NCBI GenBank assembly: GCA_022457065.1
Contig: JAJGBQ010000004.1
Coordinates: forward strand, 2,914,001-2,978,000
DNA: 64,000 nucleotides
Source of the DNA: Curvularia sp. ZM96
Taxonomy: Eukaryota > Ascomycota > Dothideomycetes > Pleosporales > Pleosporaceae
Direction of reading: 5' to 3'
The notes beneath the pieces were generated by a model. The model was not told the DNA's origin. It saw only the letters and a list, made by a program, of their open reading frames with translations, and made no database searches. Shown one piece after another: positions 24,123 through 36,798 of this stretch. Within the stretch, counting starts at the first letter, position 1, and the number at the start of each line of letters is the position of its first letter. A program made the translations under genes and the position numbers.

Positions 24123-25327
24123 GAAAGCCAGTTGCTTGGTGAATTTTGCAGCTTGAGAGAAAGGAGAGTCTTAGTCTTGGAGTTGAAAATGGTTTTTTGC
24201 AGATCTCGTGTCTGCAATCTGTTTCAATGTCTAACTTGAACGATTTAATCCAAGATCCGTCATTGAATATTCGAATGCGACGGATTCGATGCTTTGAACA
24301 TGTTCGCTTTGGGCTCTCCCAATTTGCCAGAGTTGTGTTTGATCGCCGCGGTATACCTGCTCTCTTCAACCATACGTTTGAATGCAGTTTGACTACGACG
24401 AAATCTCTGCGACAGGAGGGGTACATTGATAGATATAACCACTCCTGCAAACAAAAAAACAGGGCCAAGTTAACACTGACTCATTGGTTGTGTGAGATTC
24501 TCGTATTCTGGCTAGGTTCTGCTGTCATTCTTCGTCATGGTCGCAGTAATACTATCGTATTACGTATGTGGGATGGTTTCCTGTTAGGTACATGCTCTTG
24601 TTCAAGTCGGGTTCGGAGGACCATAAGAGTTGAGGGAAGTAAAACCGGTAATAACGCAGCGACAATTATTCCGGCGACATGGTTTTCAAAGGTCACCTGC
24701 ACTTGATGGTAGGTAGCCAAGATGGGCACCACGGTATAACCTCGGCTTTTCCCGCCTCCGTACGCAATCTGGCAATCTAATTCTTCGGAGTGCGGATGCA
24801 TTACCCGTTGTTCATAAGATCTTCATACACGAGGACATTTGGGCTATGAGGATTGCGAATCTAGTAATTACTAAGTCGGAAGGTGCTCTAAACGGAAAAA
24901 TCGTACTGTTTATTATTCCGACCTATGGACGCTAGCAAACGTGAGGGGAAGCAATCCTCGACGTCATACGCTTGAATCCATGAGCAATTACGAGCAATCC
25001 TAGGAATAGAGCGTGAACTCTAACCATTCACGTCGATAAATGATCAAAAATAGTATCGGAAATGAGCTCGGAACCTTCTCTAAAAAGGAACAGGGCAGAA
25101 CCGCCGAGATGTGCTAAGCACTACACCTACCACCCCTCTTTCTTATGCTTTATCAAGCATGAGCGGACTTGTGTCCTTGAAGTGATAGTGCTATTTCAGG
25201 GCTAGGGTACTGTACTCAAAACGAGCGTAACAGCGATCGCGTGATGTCGTGCGTCTACATAAGAAGGGGCGGATGGTAGCACTCTGTGCATTGCCATCGC
25301 TTTCGTTGCCCACAAGCCCTCGTCACC
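24123..25327. other. Intergenic
   Basis: Spacer between the BNR-4 and GH30 genes. A 186-codon open frame at 24146-24706 immediately follows the BNR-4 stop but has no motif and an odd composition, so I treat it as chance. No RNA or repeat is seen. Confidence 0.4.
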
Positions 25328-26827
25328 ATGCGTGCTCCTACCCTTACTGAGATAGCTCTCGTGCTCGTGAGCACCCTAGGCGTCAACGCTGATATCACAA
25401 GAACGATCAACCCCAAATCGAACTGGGGAACCTGGGAAGGATGGGGGACTTCGTTGGCTTGGTGGGCGCAGCAGTTCGGCGATCGTGATGACCTTGCAGA
25501 TATTTTTTTCACGCTCAAGCAAACCAAGTTTGGTAGTGTTACACTACCCGGCTTGGGCTTCAACCACGCACGTTACAACGCCGGCGCGTGTAGCTGGAAC
25601 ACCATCGGTACCGAAAAAATGGTTGTGTCGCCCAACGTCAAGAGATCGAGGCAGATGGAGGGATTCTGGTTGGATTGGACGAGCTCTGACCCAAACTCTG
25701 CGAGTTGGAATTGGTGAGGCGCCTTGAGATTTCTGGAGTATCATTCACTGATTTCGACCGCTCGATATAGGAACGTCGATGTCAATCAACGAAAGGCGCT
25801 CCAGAAGGCGATTGAAAGGGGTGTCGAGAAGACAGAACTATTCAGCAACAGCCCAATGTGGTGGATGACGAAAAACCACAACCCGTCGGGATCCGCCGAT
25901 GGATCTGAGAACATTCAGTCGTGGAACCTTGAGCAGCACGCCGTCTACATGGCAACGGTTGCTCAAGTTTTTAAGAGCAAATTCGGCATCGAATTTGAGA
26001 CAGTCGATCCCTTCAATGAGCCAAGCGCCAACTGGTGGAAGGCTGACGGCACACAAGAGGGGTGCCACATTGATGTAGCCACCCAAGCTACGATTATTGG
26101 GCACCTCGACAAGCATCTCAAGAGCCGCTCATTGGGAACGGTCATTGCAGCATCAGATGAGTCTTACTACGACCAAGCAGCGAGTAACCTCAGGAACATA
26201 GGAAGCAGCGCGCTCTCCAAGATCGCACGTGTCAACGTGCACGGCTACCAGTATGGGAGTGGCGACCGTGTAGCTGTTCATGACCTAGCCACAAAGGCGG
26301 GAAAGCCTGTCTACAACAGCGAGTATGGTGACGGTGAAGCCTCTGGCCAACGACTGGCAAGCAACCTGCTGCTCGATTTCCGATATCTTAAGCCCGTAGC
26401 CTGGGAGTACTGGCAAGTTCTCGACCAGGGAGGTTGGGGATTGATTGACGCCGACAACGATGCCAAGACGGTGGGCTCTCCGACGCAGAAATACTTTGTC
26501 CTCGCCCAGTTTGCAAGGCACATTCGCCCAGGCATGCAGATTCTCGATGGTGGTGGTGACAACGTCGTCGCCGCGTATGATGCCAGCAAATCAACCCTGG
26601 TCATTGTAGCTGTCAACTGGGATAACGCGCAGTATCTTAATTTTGAGCTGTCGGGTTTCTCGGCACGTCCTGCATCTGGTGCGGCAGTGACTCGTTGGTC
26701 CACTACAATTGGTAGTGGTGAACAGTACGGAAAGCACAGCGACACTGTAATAAACGGAACAAAGTTCTGGTCGTACTTCGGAAAGAACGTTGTCCAGACG
26801 TTTGAGGTTACAGGTATCAAGCTGTAG
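25328..26827 (+). CDS. Glycoside hydrolase family 30, endo-beta-1,6-galactanase-like
   Basis: Two exons, 25328-25713 and 25771-26827, join by a 57-bp intron splitting a Trp codon, giving 480 residues. Start 25328 gives a signal peptide ending at GVNA. The mature N-terminus (WGTWEGWGTSLAWWA) is the hallmark of the GH30 clan GH-A barrel. The acid/base is E212 in VDPFNEPSANWW and the nucleophile is E313 in VYNSEYGDG, both at expected barrel positions. A C-terminal beta-sandwich follows from about residue 390. Closest known activity is hydrolysis of beta-1,6-galactan side chains of arabinogalactan proteins; beta-1,6-glucanase is an alternative. It is secreted and fits a saprotroph or plant pathogen. 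Confidence 0.9.
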
Positions 26828-26946
26828 AATATTGGGTGATTAAGCACCATGAAATCAAAGGAATGGTTTAAAGGAACATTTGGTCAATCGTACTTTTGTT
26901 TTTGCTGAAGATTGTACTGTTGGAAGTGGTGATGCACAAGGGGAAT

Positions 26947-27523
26947 TCATCCAATCTTTTGCTTTCGCCTTACCCATATTTCGTCGCCCTCTGCACCAGC
27001 TCTTTGCTGGACTTCCCATACCTGAAGCTTGTAGCTGCCGCGATCGGATCGTCCGGTATGCAGGTCGAAAGACCAGTCGTGTTTTGGGCACTGGATGCCT
27101 GAACTCAGCACCACACCAAAGTCCTCTATATCGAAAGGCGTACCGTTGGAAAGAGGATATGAAGAGTGTGGACATTCCTGCGAGCATTGCAGTCAGTACA
27201 TTGCCAAGGCTGACATTGTTGCTGCGTACGTGGTTGACAGCGACAAACTTTCCCTTATACTGGAACACCATCACTTGATCTTTGGCATTGCCGCCAAGAT
27301 CAGGGTCTTTCCAATCATCAATCGTAATTTGCGTTGCTTTCGAGCTGTCATCCAAAGGCACGTGGAATACCCGACAGCCAGGGATAAAACTTCCGCCGCA
27401 CAGCCGCCGCTCGCTGACTCGCATCTCATCGTCGAGATTTGGATACGACGAGGCTAGTCCAGCCATGAACCACACATTCTGCGCTCTGGAAGAGCGGGAG
27501 AACGGGCTGACAAGGAACGACAT
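26947..27523 (-). CDS. Small Rieske [2Fe-2S] domain protein
   Basis: Two exons, 27523-27230 and 27177-26947, give 174 residues. The Rieske cluster motif is complete across the splice: C100-P-H102 at the start of exon 2 and C128-P-K-H131 followed by DWSFDLHTGRS. The spacing fits the C-x-H...C-x2-H pattern that binds the 2Fe-2S centre. There is no catalytic mononuclear iron domain, membrane anchor or reductase domain, so this is a stand-alone ferredoxin-like Rieske protein. The frame is open upstream to 27670, but the ATG at 27523 precedes the first conserved segment. It is convergent with the GH30 gene, 119 bp apart. The redox partner is unknown. Confidence 0.8.
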
Positions 27524-28602
27524 TGGTGCTGGTACGTAGCAAGGATACGAGTGGATGTGGTGGCGCACCTGAATGCGAGAAACGTGTGATGGCAAAAGAC
27601 CCCAGCCCGTTGAGGTTAGACACCTACCAACTTGAAACAGGATCGGCCATGTCGCGCACTCCGAATCCACCTTCTACTTCGTAGAAAGGGGGTATGCTTT
27701 GCGGCTGTGCGGCATGCAGAGAAAACATAGATAGGGGTTTTTCAAGACATGCAGAAAGAGCCACTCTTCGTTGTCAACGTAAACGCATCCTTTTGTGCTC
27801 TCACGATCGTGCCATAGGTGGAAACGCAAGCGGAGAGTTCCGCCCGACCCTCATGCCCTGTAGACGTGGCTAGGAAGTCGAACTGACTTCTTCCCAAGCA
27901 TTCAACAACGCATTTACCGCTTTGACCACGGCTTCTCCGGCGTCGGGCAATGGATAGGGTTCGATGTACCATCATTTTATGCCTAATCAAGCAAGAGCTG
28001 AGGCCATATAGCAGCAAACACAAGAACTGCCCGCGGACATCGAAGATTGTGCTGATTACTTGCTACATAAGACTTGCCATGCTGGTTGCGCTAGGGTGAC
28101 GCGACAACGCATACTAACATTGTTTGCGACCGCGAAAACATCGTGTACGGATATACGGATGAGACCCAGAACGTGAGTACATTCGAGCTGAGACTGAAAC
28201 AACAGATGGGGAACTCAGCTACACTGACCCTGGGAGATCTTACTGATGTCCAATCATAGAATGACGCAGCCATGTCTGTTATGCGGCATGCTAACACTCA
28301 AGCTGGGACGATGTGTAACTAGCGCACACACTACGCGGTAAGGTTTTGTCAGTGATGCACTCTGCCGAATCGGATCATTCGCACCATCTCCTTTCTCGTG
28401 TTCAGGTTTTGATTGTGGGTCACTCTTGACATCTTTGAAAGTTGACATCTCTCGTTTCACCATATCGTTCTTGCGTGCAACGGCCTGGTCTCGCTCTGCA
28501 TACGGCGCTGTCTCGTGGCTGTGGCTTAGTTTCTTACCTGCGATACTTTACTTCTACTTCTGTTCTTAGTTGAACGGTCTTTCTTCTTCCAAGTATCTGA
28601 AC
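27524..28602. other. Divergent intergenic region
   Basis: Region between the starts of the Rieske gene and the membrane protein gene. No open frame has a recognisable product. The 5' leader of the membrane protein (28480-28600) is pyrimidine-rich. Confidence 0.4.
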
Positions 28603-29884
28603 ATGATGCCGTCGTGGTGGCCGGAAACAGGGCTGGAATGGGCGTTCTTTGCCGCCACAGCGGCACAAGCGGTCATCAACACCACCATCCAAATGTATGT
28701 TCGATCATCTTACATTAGTCCGCTTCTTCTAGCGCTCTTCACTAACCCGTATTTTAGGGTTGTCTTTGTCGTATACTTGCAATGGGTCACCCCCGTCATA
28801 TACGAGGTACTATGGTCAGACCAATATATGTAGCACTACTGATGATTATCCAGGTCCCATTGTCTTACATTACCACATTAACGCTTGCTATCAATAGCCT
28901 TGGTTGTCTGTATCAGCCGATTCTGACACTCGACGCATACCGCATCAAGAACCACCTCCAGATCTTTGCGCTATGCATCACTAACGTGTGTCTATCTGTT
29001 TCTACCATACTACAATATGGAGAGATAAACAACGCGCAGGCCCGTGCTTCCGTTGGTTACAATGGAAAAGGTGTCCCTTTCGCGAAGCAGGACTGGCCCT
29101 TTTGGCAGCGTGTATCGCCTGGCCTAATGGTCTGTACCATCGTCAGCTGTCTTTGCAGCGCCTTCATGTGTGGCATTGCACCAAAGCTGTACCGAGAATT
29201 CGCATGGGCTCTGTATCAGGACATTAGTCCAGACATGAAGGTGCAGAACAAGTACATGGCCTATCAAGTTTGTGGTCCCGACTTCATGTTTACTCAATTA
29301 GTCCTTTACTAATATCACTTTGCAGATTTACCTGGTTTTCCTCAAGTACACGCCTTACTTTGTCTTTGCCTTTGTAATTGTCTACAGTTTCATCGATGTA
29401 CACTATGTTCAGCCGGAATTCTCTTTGACCTTGAGCATGATACCCGCTGTGCTTCTGCATCTGGCTTTGGCAGTGTACTCTGTTCGGAACGAAAAACGCA
29501 TTGCGATGTTCGTTGTCTTGGTGAGTCCCGCGCCCCTCACATCAGTGTCTCACTGACTCTTTCAAGTTTCTTCATGCAGCCATTATTGCTTATCTCGTCA
29601 GCCGACTTATGGTCTTGTATGGCCATACGATACTGTCGCTTACTATGATGAAGAACGAAATGGTTTTTTACCTTGCTCTAGCTCTAGTTTCCTCGCTCTT
29701 CTCGTTAGTCGTAGGATTCCTTTGCACTTTGAACTTTGGAAAAGGCTTGAAGTCCATTCTGCTTGGTCAGGTACAGCGCCAACCACGGGCACATGAGCTC
29801 GAGGACGACTATTACATACAGCGATTGAACTACAACATCTTACCGCAGCCAAATCGGGATTCACAACGATTCGTCCTGGATTGA
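28603..29884 (+). CDS. Multi-span membrane protein, possibly UPF0658 Golgi membrane family
   Basis: Five exons, 28603-28694, 28758-28806, 28854-29267, 29326-29520 and 29567-29884, give 355 residues with continuous frame. About eight hydrophobic spans are visible, for example VVFVVYLQWVTPVIYE, YTPYFVFAFVIVYSFID and FYLALALVSSLFSLVVGF. Conserved-looking polar features are an NHLQIFALCITN segment and a cytosolic tail DDYYIQRLNYNILPQP. The order of spans and the tail resemble fungal UPF0658 Golgi apparatus membrane proteins, but I recall this only in outline. No transporter signature is seen. The start is the first of two adjacent ATGs. Confidence 0.72.
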
Positions 29885-30716
29885 GGAGTAGGTTTTGTGG
29901 TCACGCCAGAGCATCGGAGCGACTTTACTGTAAAAGTTTATAGTTGTTTAGATATGTCATATACCAAATGTAATCGCATCTTCTCGCAATCGAGGCTCTT
30001 GCAAGCTCTCACGCACGGATATGCGCAGAAGATTCTATCCCTGAACTTGATAACTACAATGCTGTATACGTTGTTGTCACCCGGTGGAAAGAAAAAACGC
30101 GACCTAGCACAGGCCAAACCTCACCAAAATCAGCAAGCGACTCTAAAACTCTCGACTTTGCAAGCCTAGAACTTTACTACAACAGAGTAATTTTTAATAG
30201 AAAAATGTAGAGGTATAATCTCAATATCTAAAATTATTATTTCGCGTTAGAAGAAAGTAAGAAAAAGTAAGAAAGATGTGCAATGGTGGACGTAGAGTGT
30301 AAGATATTTCTGAGTCGCGCTTTTTTTTCCACCGAGTGGTTGTAAAGTATGACGCGACATCGCCTTGCCGTTGCAGACACGTAATAATTTCTGCGTTTCT
30401 TGAGCAAAGCCGTGCTCTCCTGTACCTACTGAGCCCTCTATCCAAGCTCCTAGCCCAAATTATTTCTTTAACAGAAACGCCAACATACCCATGAATGTTA
30501 CTCACCAGAATGTAAGCATTACAATTTTTGCGAATTTCAAAATTTAATCTTGACTCAAAGACTCAAACAAGCAATTTTTTGCCTATTCGGCTTTTGCTGA
30601 AATTCCAGGAGCTTTCATTATTAACAGTCTATTCTTTTCTAGCCACACATAAATCGTTCCACCAGCATCAAAATTCTCCCTGCTAGCAGTTTGCCAAGCC
30701 AAAAATTTTTTTTGCA
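29885..30716. other. Convergent intergenic region
   Basis: A/T-rich 3' flank of the membrane protein and the esterase, with long A and T runs near 30180-30240, 30320 and 30700. No supportable gene, RNA or repeat. Confidence 0.45.
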
Positions 30717-31769
30717 TCAGGGTAGGGTCCATTTGTAGAACCATTGTAGCATATATGGTGCAAGATCCCACGTTGTCGGTCCACCACTAAGAGTGTTGAA
30801 AGGCTCACCTTGATTGGTCTTGCTGGGCCAACCGTGGCCATAACCATCAACGGTTCGGTGCAGTACAAGATCCTGACGCCCTCCGCACTTCCATTCATAA
30901 TCCGTGACGGTCCCATTTTCAAGACGCGCAGTTGTGGGGACTTTGTCACAGTTGTCGCGTGCAGCCCAAGAATCGACCCATGGACGAATCGGGATGAAGG
31001 GCGGGTCGTTGTGGCCGTCATATGGAACCACTTTGTCGCTGAGACCATGGACATTCATGTAAGGAAGTGCTCTTCCTTTCAAGTCTGGTTTACATTCTTT
31101 CTCGAAAAGCGGCTCAGCAATGCTGGTGTCTGGGTAAAACGCGCCACCGACAGTGGAAAGAGCAGCAAAATGCTTGTTGGCATCTTTGTCGCACATGAGA
31201 AGCGCAATCAAGCTGCCTCCATTGGATATACCAGTGCCGTAAACGCGCTTCTCATCTACGCACAAAGTTGCCGACAGATTCGTCCTGAGTTCCTCAACGA
31301 AGATACGATCATCAATGACCGACGAATTGGGAGCTAGAACATCGCCTAGCCATTGTACCTACAAGTATCTGTAAGCGGGAGAATGTTAAGCGTCTTTGGT
31401 TGATCAACGACTTACACCTGGAGCCTGGACATTCATGCCCTGCGGGTATACCACAATCGCATCCTTATTGAAAGCGGGATCCGAGAGTTGACTTATCTTC
31501 TCAAAACTCCAGGCAGGCTGCTGCTGGCCATGAAATCCAAAGATCAAAGGCGCCGGTTTGGGGTTTGAGACAGCGTAGTTCGCGGGCAGATGCAGAATGT
31601 ATTCTCTTTGTGTTGTTGTACCTATGACAGATCGAGATGAGATGGTCACATTATGAGTCGAGGTACCAGGCTTGAGATTGTGAGGTAAAGGCAACCCGCA
31701 GCCTGCACTTGCGAGAGCAACAGGGGCAAGGCTGCCAAGAACACCAAGCGTGAAAGCAAGAGGGGGCAT
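30717..31769 (-). CDS. Secreted CE1-like esterase (feruloyl esterase / PHB depolymerase type)
   Basis: Two exons, 31769-31416 and 31358-30717, joined by a 57-bp intron in phase 0, give 331 residues. A signal peptide ends near residue 21 (APVALASAG). The alpha/beta-hydrolase features are FGFHGQQQ (oxyanion region), the nucleophile elbow G161-I-S163-N-G165, and the acid/His region NVHGLSDKVVPYDGH; HGWPS near the C-terminus is the likely catalytic His. This matches the LpqC / feruloyl esterase B group of CE1. It probably releases ferulic or acetyl groups from plant cell wall xylan outside the cell. With GH30 and BNR-4 it forms a loose set of wall-degrading enzymes. Confidence 0.87.
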
Positions 31770-33229
31770 TGTTGCGATCCCGTGATGTAAAAGAGTCGTT
31801 TGGCTTTCTGCTACAATGGGATGTATGACCCATTTATACCATACGATCCAAAAGCGAAGCGGCTTTTACAGCAGAAATTCCGCTACGCACAATCAACTCA
31901 ACGGTCCCAGCTCGATGCGGCCGATAACCTTAAATTGCAACGGCGTAACTTGTTTCGGCCCTTTGTTTAGTGCTGACAGCTGCGTTCTCACCAACTCGAA
32001 GAAACAGCAGAACGACTTCGCATAGTCAAAACATACTACATCTTATTAAAGACATGGGAAAGCTTGTGAGAGACGTGCTGCTCGTTAGACATCACTAGGT
32101 GACAAAGTCGCGATTGAACTTTGCCTAAAACCCACCATATCTGACGTGATATTCCAGTAGAGGCCATAGTAATTTCGTCTTCAGAATTAGCGCATGGCAG
32201 GCTCGGGTTATAGCATGTATTTTTAACTTGCCCTAGTTACGTGTAACGGGAAATTAAGGGCCTTCACAATATGCTACTAGCGTAGTATAAAGTATCTATT
32301 TTAGAATGTCTTTGAGCTTTTAGTAGCACGAAATTTCGATCACATACCGATACTCTGCTATGGTCGTACCATAACAATGAAAGTTATTGGAGACGTATCT
32401 TCATCCCAAACATGCTTTGAACTTGAAGAACGGCGAGCTGGCATGTCATAGACTAACGGAATTAACAACATCTCTTTCTCAAACCCCACATATTCGACGT
32501 TTTCAGAACCCACAGAATCGTCGAGTGGGGGACTCGTATTCGTGAATTCTTTAGAATAAAGCGTTGGATAGCGCATGTGCCGTGCGAAGCCCAACTACTT
32601 CTGAAAGCAAATTTCTGAGACCTCTGGTCAAGTTGCGAACGCTCCTTTAGGTCATTGTGTATAACGTAGAATGTGACAACGCGAAAAAGATGGCGACGAA
32701 GATTCAAATTGTTCAACGCTGGTGTGTCTTTTATAGTGCTTATGGCACAGACGGAGTTGAAACAGTCTGGATCGTGCTAAGGATGAGAGTTCATGTAAGC
32801 TGTCTTCTAAGCAGGACAGTTCCATGCCAGACTCTTAGTGTACCGATATGGTCAAATAAATGTCACATCTAACCTGCGCAACTCGTATATACATAGTCAA
32901 AATTACTGTACATTATAAATTTCGTCTAGACGGTCATGTACATCGGGGCGTGGTTTTATTCGTCTCTGGTCGGTGCCAGCTGAATGGTGGAATTCGATCC
33001 AGTTGGTGGGTGCAGTTCTATTCCAACTATATTAGTACACCGAGAGTAGAGAATGACACAAAAAACTATAGCAAGCTTCAATTGGTGTGTTTTACTCTTC
33101 ACTGTGTACGCTCAATTTAAACGAATACATCATGTTCATTATGCCTGACAGTGATACGAATGCAGCATGCAGTAAAAACCAAACAGAGTGCAAATCAATT
33201 ACTCGGCTTTTATATAGAGATCCCTCCGC
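31770..33229. other. A/T-rich intergenic region
   Basis: About 1.5 kb with low coding signal, many short frames and A/T-rich stretches (32200-32340, 32880-33120). It contains the esterase promoter at the left and the 3' flank of the coiled-coil gene at the right. No repeat unit was recognised. Confidence 0.4.
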
Positions 33230-35429
33230 TTACCACGCATTCAATCTCACCCACTCATCGTCGTCGTCGAAGTAAGCCCAAAACTCAACGTCTCCCTCAT
33301 TAACCTCTTTCGCAACGACCACAGGGCTGCTCTCATAACGAGATGTTGGAGGCGCCGGCGGTGGCCCCGAAATCTCAAAAATACTACTTCGCGCCATGGC
33401 CTCCTTGCTCAACCTCCGCCAATACTTGTAACAATGAAATCCAAATTTGTCAAGCTCACGGTTGCTTGTATCATCTTCATCCAAACAAAGAATTCCCTTC
33501 GGCGTGGTCGTGGGATTTGGACTTACTCGCATCGTGATTGTGGATTGTGGTGCCGCCACTCGCGACTCGGGTAATGGTTGTTTTGCTGCCCATGCGGCCA
33601 CCGCCTGAACTGCTATGTGCGTGGTACACACTGCTGGCAGTTTCCTCAAAACGCTCCATTTCACGGCACTTTTCTTCGTACTTGGCAATGTACTCATCGC
33701 GCTCGCGGTCAGCGGCGTGACGAGCCATGATTGCGCGCTCCTTTTGTTCGCGAGCATCGCTTAGCAAGTTGCGTAGAGACGTGATTTCGAATTCGAATTC
33801 GGCAGAAGAATCCTCGTATGACGTGACTGTCTCGGTAATTTCCTCGTATTTGTGCTTCCAGGCATTGAGGTCAGAGTGTGCACGATCGCGTTCGTACTTC
33901 AGATTTGTAATCTCAGTATGAAGGAGAGCAATCTGTTCATGTAGACTGGAGATTTCGCTAGTGAGGTGGCCGTGCTTAATCCGAGAGTCTTCACCATCGC
34001 GGTAAAGTACTTTGTTGCGTTCGGTGAGGGTATGGACCTCGGACTTGATCTCGGTTATTGACTGCTCTGAGCGGCGCAACGATTCTTCTAGAACGTTAAT
34101 GCGGCGGCGGCCTTCGTCGACCTTGCGGCGCTCATCATGAAGATCTTGCTTGAGCTGTTCCCGCTCAATGACTACAAGGCGGTGGTCTTCACGCGAACGG
34201 TCAAGGGTATTTGTAAGTTCCGTGCGATCCAGCTCCACCTCTCGGAGTTTCTCTTTGATGGAAACAACCTCACGTTTGACGTGTTCGTGCTTCAGCGAGA
34301 AGTCGTTAGCTCGAGCATCGGCTTCCTCGCATGCAACGATCTTCGCCTTGACCTCGCGGCGCAAGTTCTCAATTGTAAAGGAAAAATCATCGCGCTCAAC
34401 TTCGACATTGCGAAGGGTTTCCTTGAGCTTATGGAGCTCTCGCTGCACACGGTCGTGGTTCTCCGTAAGTTCAGTGAATTCACGAGTTGACTCTTCAACC
34501 CTAGACCTCGCGCGCTTGAGCTCCTCGTTCAGACGGTCCTTGTCGTGAAGATATTCATCGCGCTCAATCTCAAACAGCTTGATGCGATCATTGACGGTGA
34601 GGAGTTCCTTGCGAGTGAGATCGAACTTGGAGGTTGTCTCTTCATACTTGCTCTTGAGCTCAGTGTGTTCGCGGAGAAGGGTGCGAATTTCGTTGTGATG
34701 CTTGTCCGAGTCGGATCGGGCAACGTCACGCTCGCCCTCGCAGATTTTGAGTCTTGCGAATACAGCATCGAGCTCAGAACGAGTTCGTTCATGCTCGCCA
34801 ACAGTAAGAGCAGAGGATGCTTGGAGTTCGTGTAATTCGTGACGAACGAGTTCCAGAGCACGGTCGCGCTCAGCAAGTTTTTTCTTGTGTTCTGAAACTT
34901 GGGCGACTACCGCGGTGAGCTCAAGTATGAGTTTCTCTACTTGTCTCTTCCTCTCGCCATGCTCGTGACCATGCTGTGTGTGCTCAGCGTCCTTGCGCTG
35001 AATCTCTTCCTGAAATTCCTCTACAGTGACCATGAGTTCGTCCCTTTCGTGCAAGAGAGCATCACGCTCAGACAAGATGCGTGCCCAAGACTCTTTCAGC
35101 GACGCAGCCTCACGGGAAGCATTGGATATGAGGTCCATCAGCGCAAAGACCTTTCCATCTGCTTGGGCAGTGAGTTCGCTAGACATCTTGCTGCGGTGTG
35201 ATTGAAGGAAGCTACTTGAACGACGAGAGGATCCATTGAGTTGGCGAAAGGATCGACGTGTCGTCAGTGAGCTGCTTTGGCCGTTTGCTTGGCTCCCGAA
35301 GGAAAAGGAGCGATTGCCTGTAGGTGATGAGGGCTCAGACATGATGTCCCGGCCTAGGCCTGAAGCTCTTAATTTCATGACAGTTAGCTTCTCAGGAGTC
35401 ATGTCGTCGGTTGGAAATGTGTCTGTCAT
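33230..35429 (-). CDS. Large coiled-coil protein
   Basis: Two exons, 35429-33527 and 33474-33230, give 715 residues. The 52-bp intron removes an in-frame stop and links the coiled-coil part to a conserved-looking tail: FHCYKYWRRLSKEAM, a Pro-rich piece, and WAYFDDDDEWVRLNAW at the end. An N-terminal Ser/Arg-rich segment (about residues 30-85) precedes an almost uninterrupted Glu/Arg/Lys-rich coiled coil (about 95-580) with ERD-type heptads. The start at 35429 (MTDTFPTDDMTPEKL) is preferred over the in-frame ATG at 35579. No catalytic domain is present. A scaffold or cytoskeletal/polarity role is plausible but not shown by the sequence. Confidence 0.78.
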
Positions 35430-36798
35430 GGCTGGAAATAAGATATGAAAACTGAGAGAGTAAGATGACAGAGTTGGGATTTGGGATGCGAACAATGCAA
35501 AGCCGCGGCGATACTTATGCAGTTCGTACTGACACTGACCAGATAGCGAACGTCCTAAACAGTAGTCTTGGGATGGCACATTGATACACCCGCGGCAAGA
35601 GCAAGCCCGTCATTTGATGCATAGGTTGCTTGAGGATTACTACAGTGCGGAGAACGATTGGCATGCATGACGCAGGGAGCCCGGTGCGTCTGGCAGAACA
35701 ACAGCTGTCCCAGCTGATGGCTCAACGCACCTCGCTTTTTCCGGACAAGCCTTGGGCAAGCACATGCAGAAGCTCGACATGGCGCATCCGAAAATGGATC
35801 GGTTTTGAAGAATTGTCGGCGACGTGAGAAGTGGGGTAGGCCATAAAGAGAATTTCAGCTCGTCATGGACAGCCACCGACAAGACGGATTCCATACTCAT
35901 GCAGTGTAAGCGGGTCGCAGTGACGATTGGCGGGTCTGGTTGTTGAGATAGTGGTGCCAAGCGCGGGTAGATCACCGGGGCCGGACATCGCGATGCTGCA
36001 CCCCGCTGATCAATTGTGGACAGACCAGCCAGACGCAGCCACTGACAGAGAGCCGCTCATGCGTCACTTGCTTTTGTGGTTTCAACACGCTTCTACTACT
36101 CTCCATGAATCCTAACCGGAAACGACAATGTGCAGGCAGTCGGACATGTGGCTAGCTGCAACCGAGGAGCCATGTAGTCCCGCGATACGTCGATGGAGCA
36201 GCGCCAAATTGGCCTGTTGGGATGACATTAGCTTTTTATATTAGAAATGCATACCAAAGTCAGTTTTCTCCGGCGGAGACTTGTCCTTGCGGGAACCGGT
36301 TGGGGGCGCCGGAGGCTGGGGGAGCCACGCCAGCCGAAGCCACTATGAGGCCGCCCTAGTCGGCTATCAACCTCGGGAGGTGTGGAAGCGAGAAGCGTAT
36401 TGAGACGACGATAGGTTCTTTGCACTAGAAGCTACCTGATTTTCAAGGCAAAAGCAAAGGGTAAGATGAAACGGCGTTCGGATGTTTTTAGCCTCATGTG
36501 ATACAGGTTTGGGCAAAAGAAACGCCTCAATGTTTTCTTTGCTGCAGCTGGCGTCGAGAAAACCAGAAGTTTGGTAGGTTCCGCTAGGCACAGTAGGCCG
36601 CATCATCTCAGCATGTTGCACTTGTCAACCTCTGGAACAGGTCATGATACAGAGAAGCATGGGGATGCAACTTTGTGGCATTCTTATTATCGATATTTAG
36701 AAGACGGTAGGAGGATTTGTGGCAAGCATGTACCCTACTGGTTGGATGCTTTCTCTGTGAATGATGATGAGGACTCACTACTCAGTAAGAAACCAGAA
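35430..36798. other. Intergenic
   Basis: About 1.4 kb between two minus-strand genes. Left end is the promoter of the coiled-coil gene, right end the 3' flank of the AT-hook gene. I see no gene, RNA or repeat. Confidence 0.4.

Noticed and set aside
24146..24706. 186-codon plus-strand ORF directly after the BNR-4 gene
   Set aside because: Begins inside the probable 3' UTR, has no motif and cannot be spliced into a better product.
34137..34548. Two plus-strand ORFs of 117 and 132 codons opposite the coiled-coil gene
   Set aside because: Antisense of Glu/Arg-rich heptads; composition (Ser/Arg or Leu rich) is explained by that.
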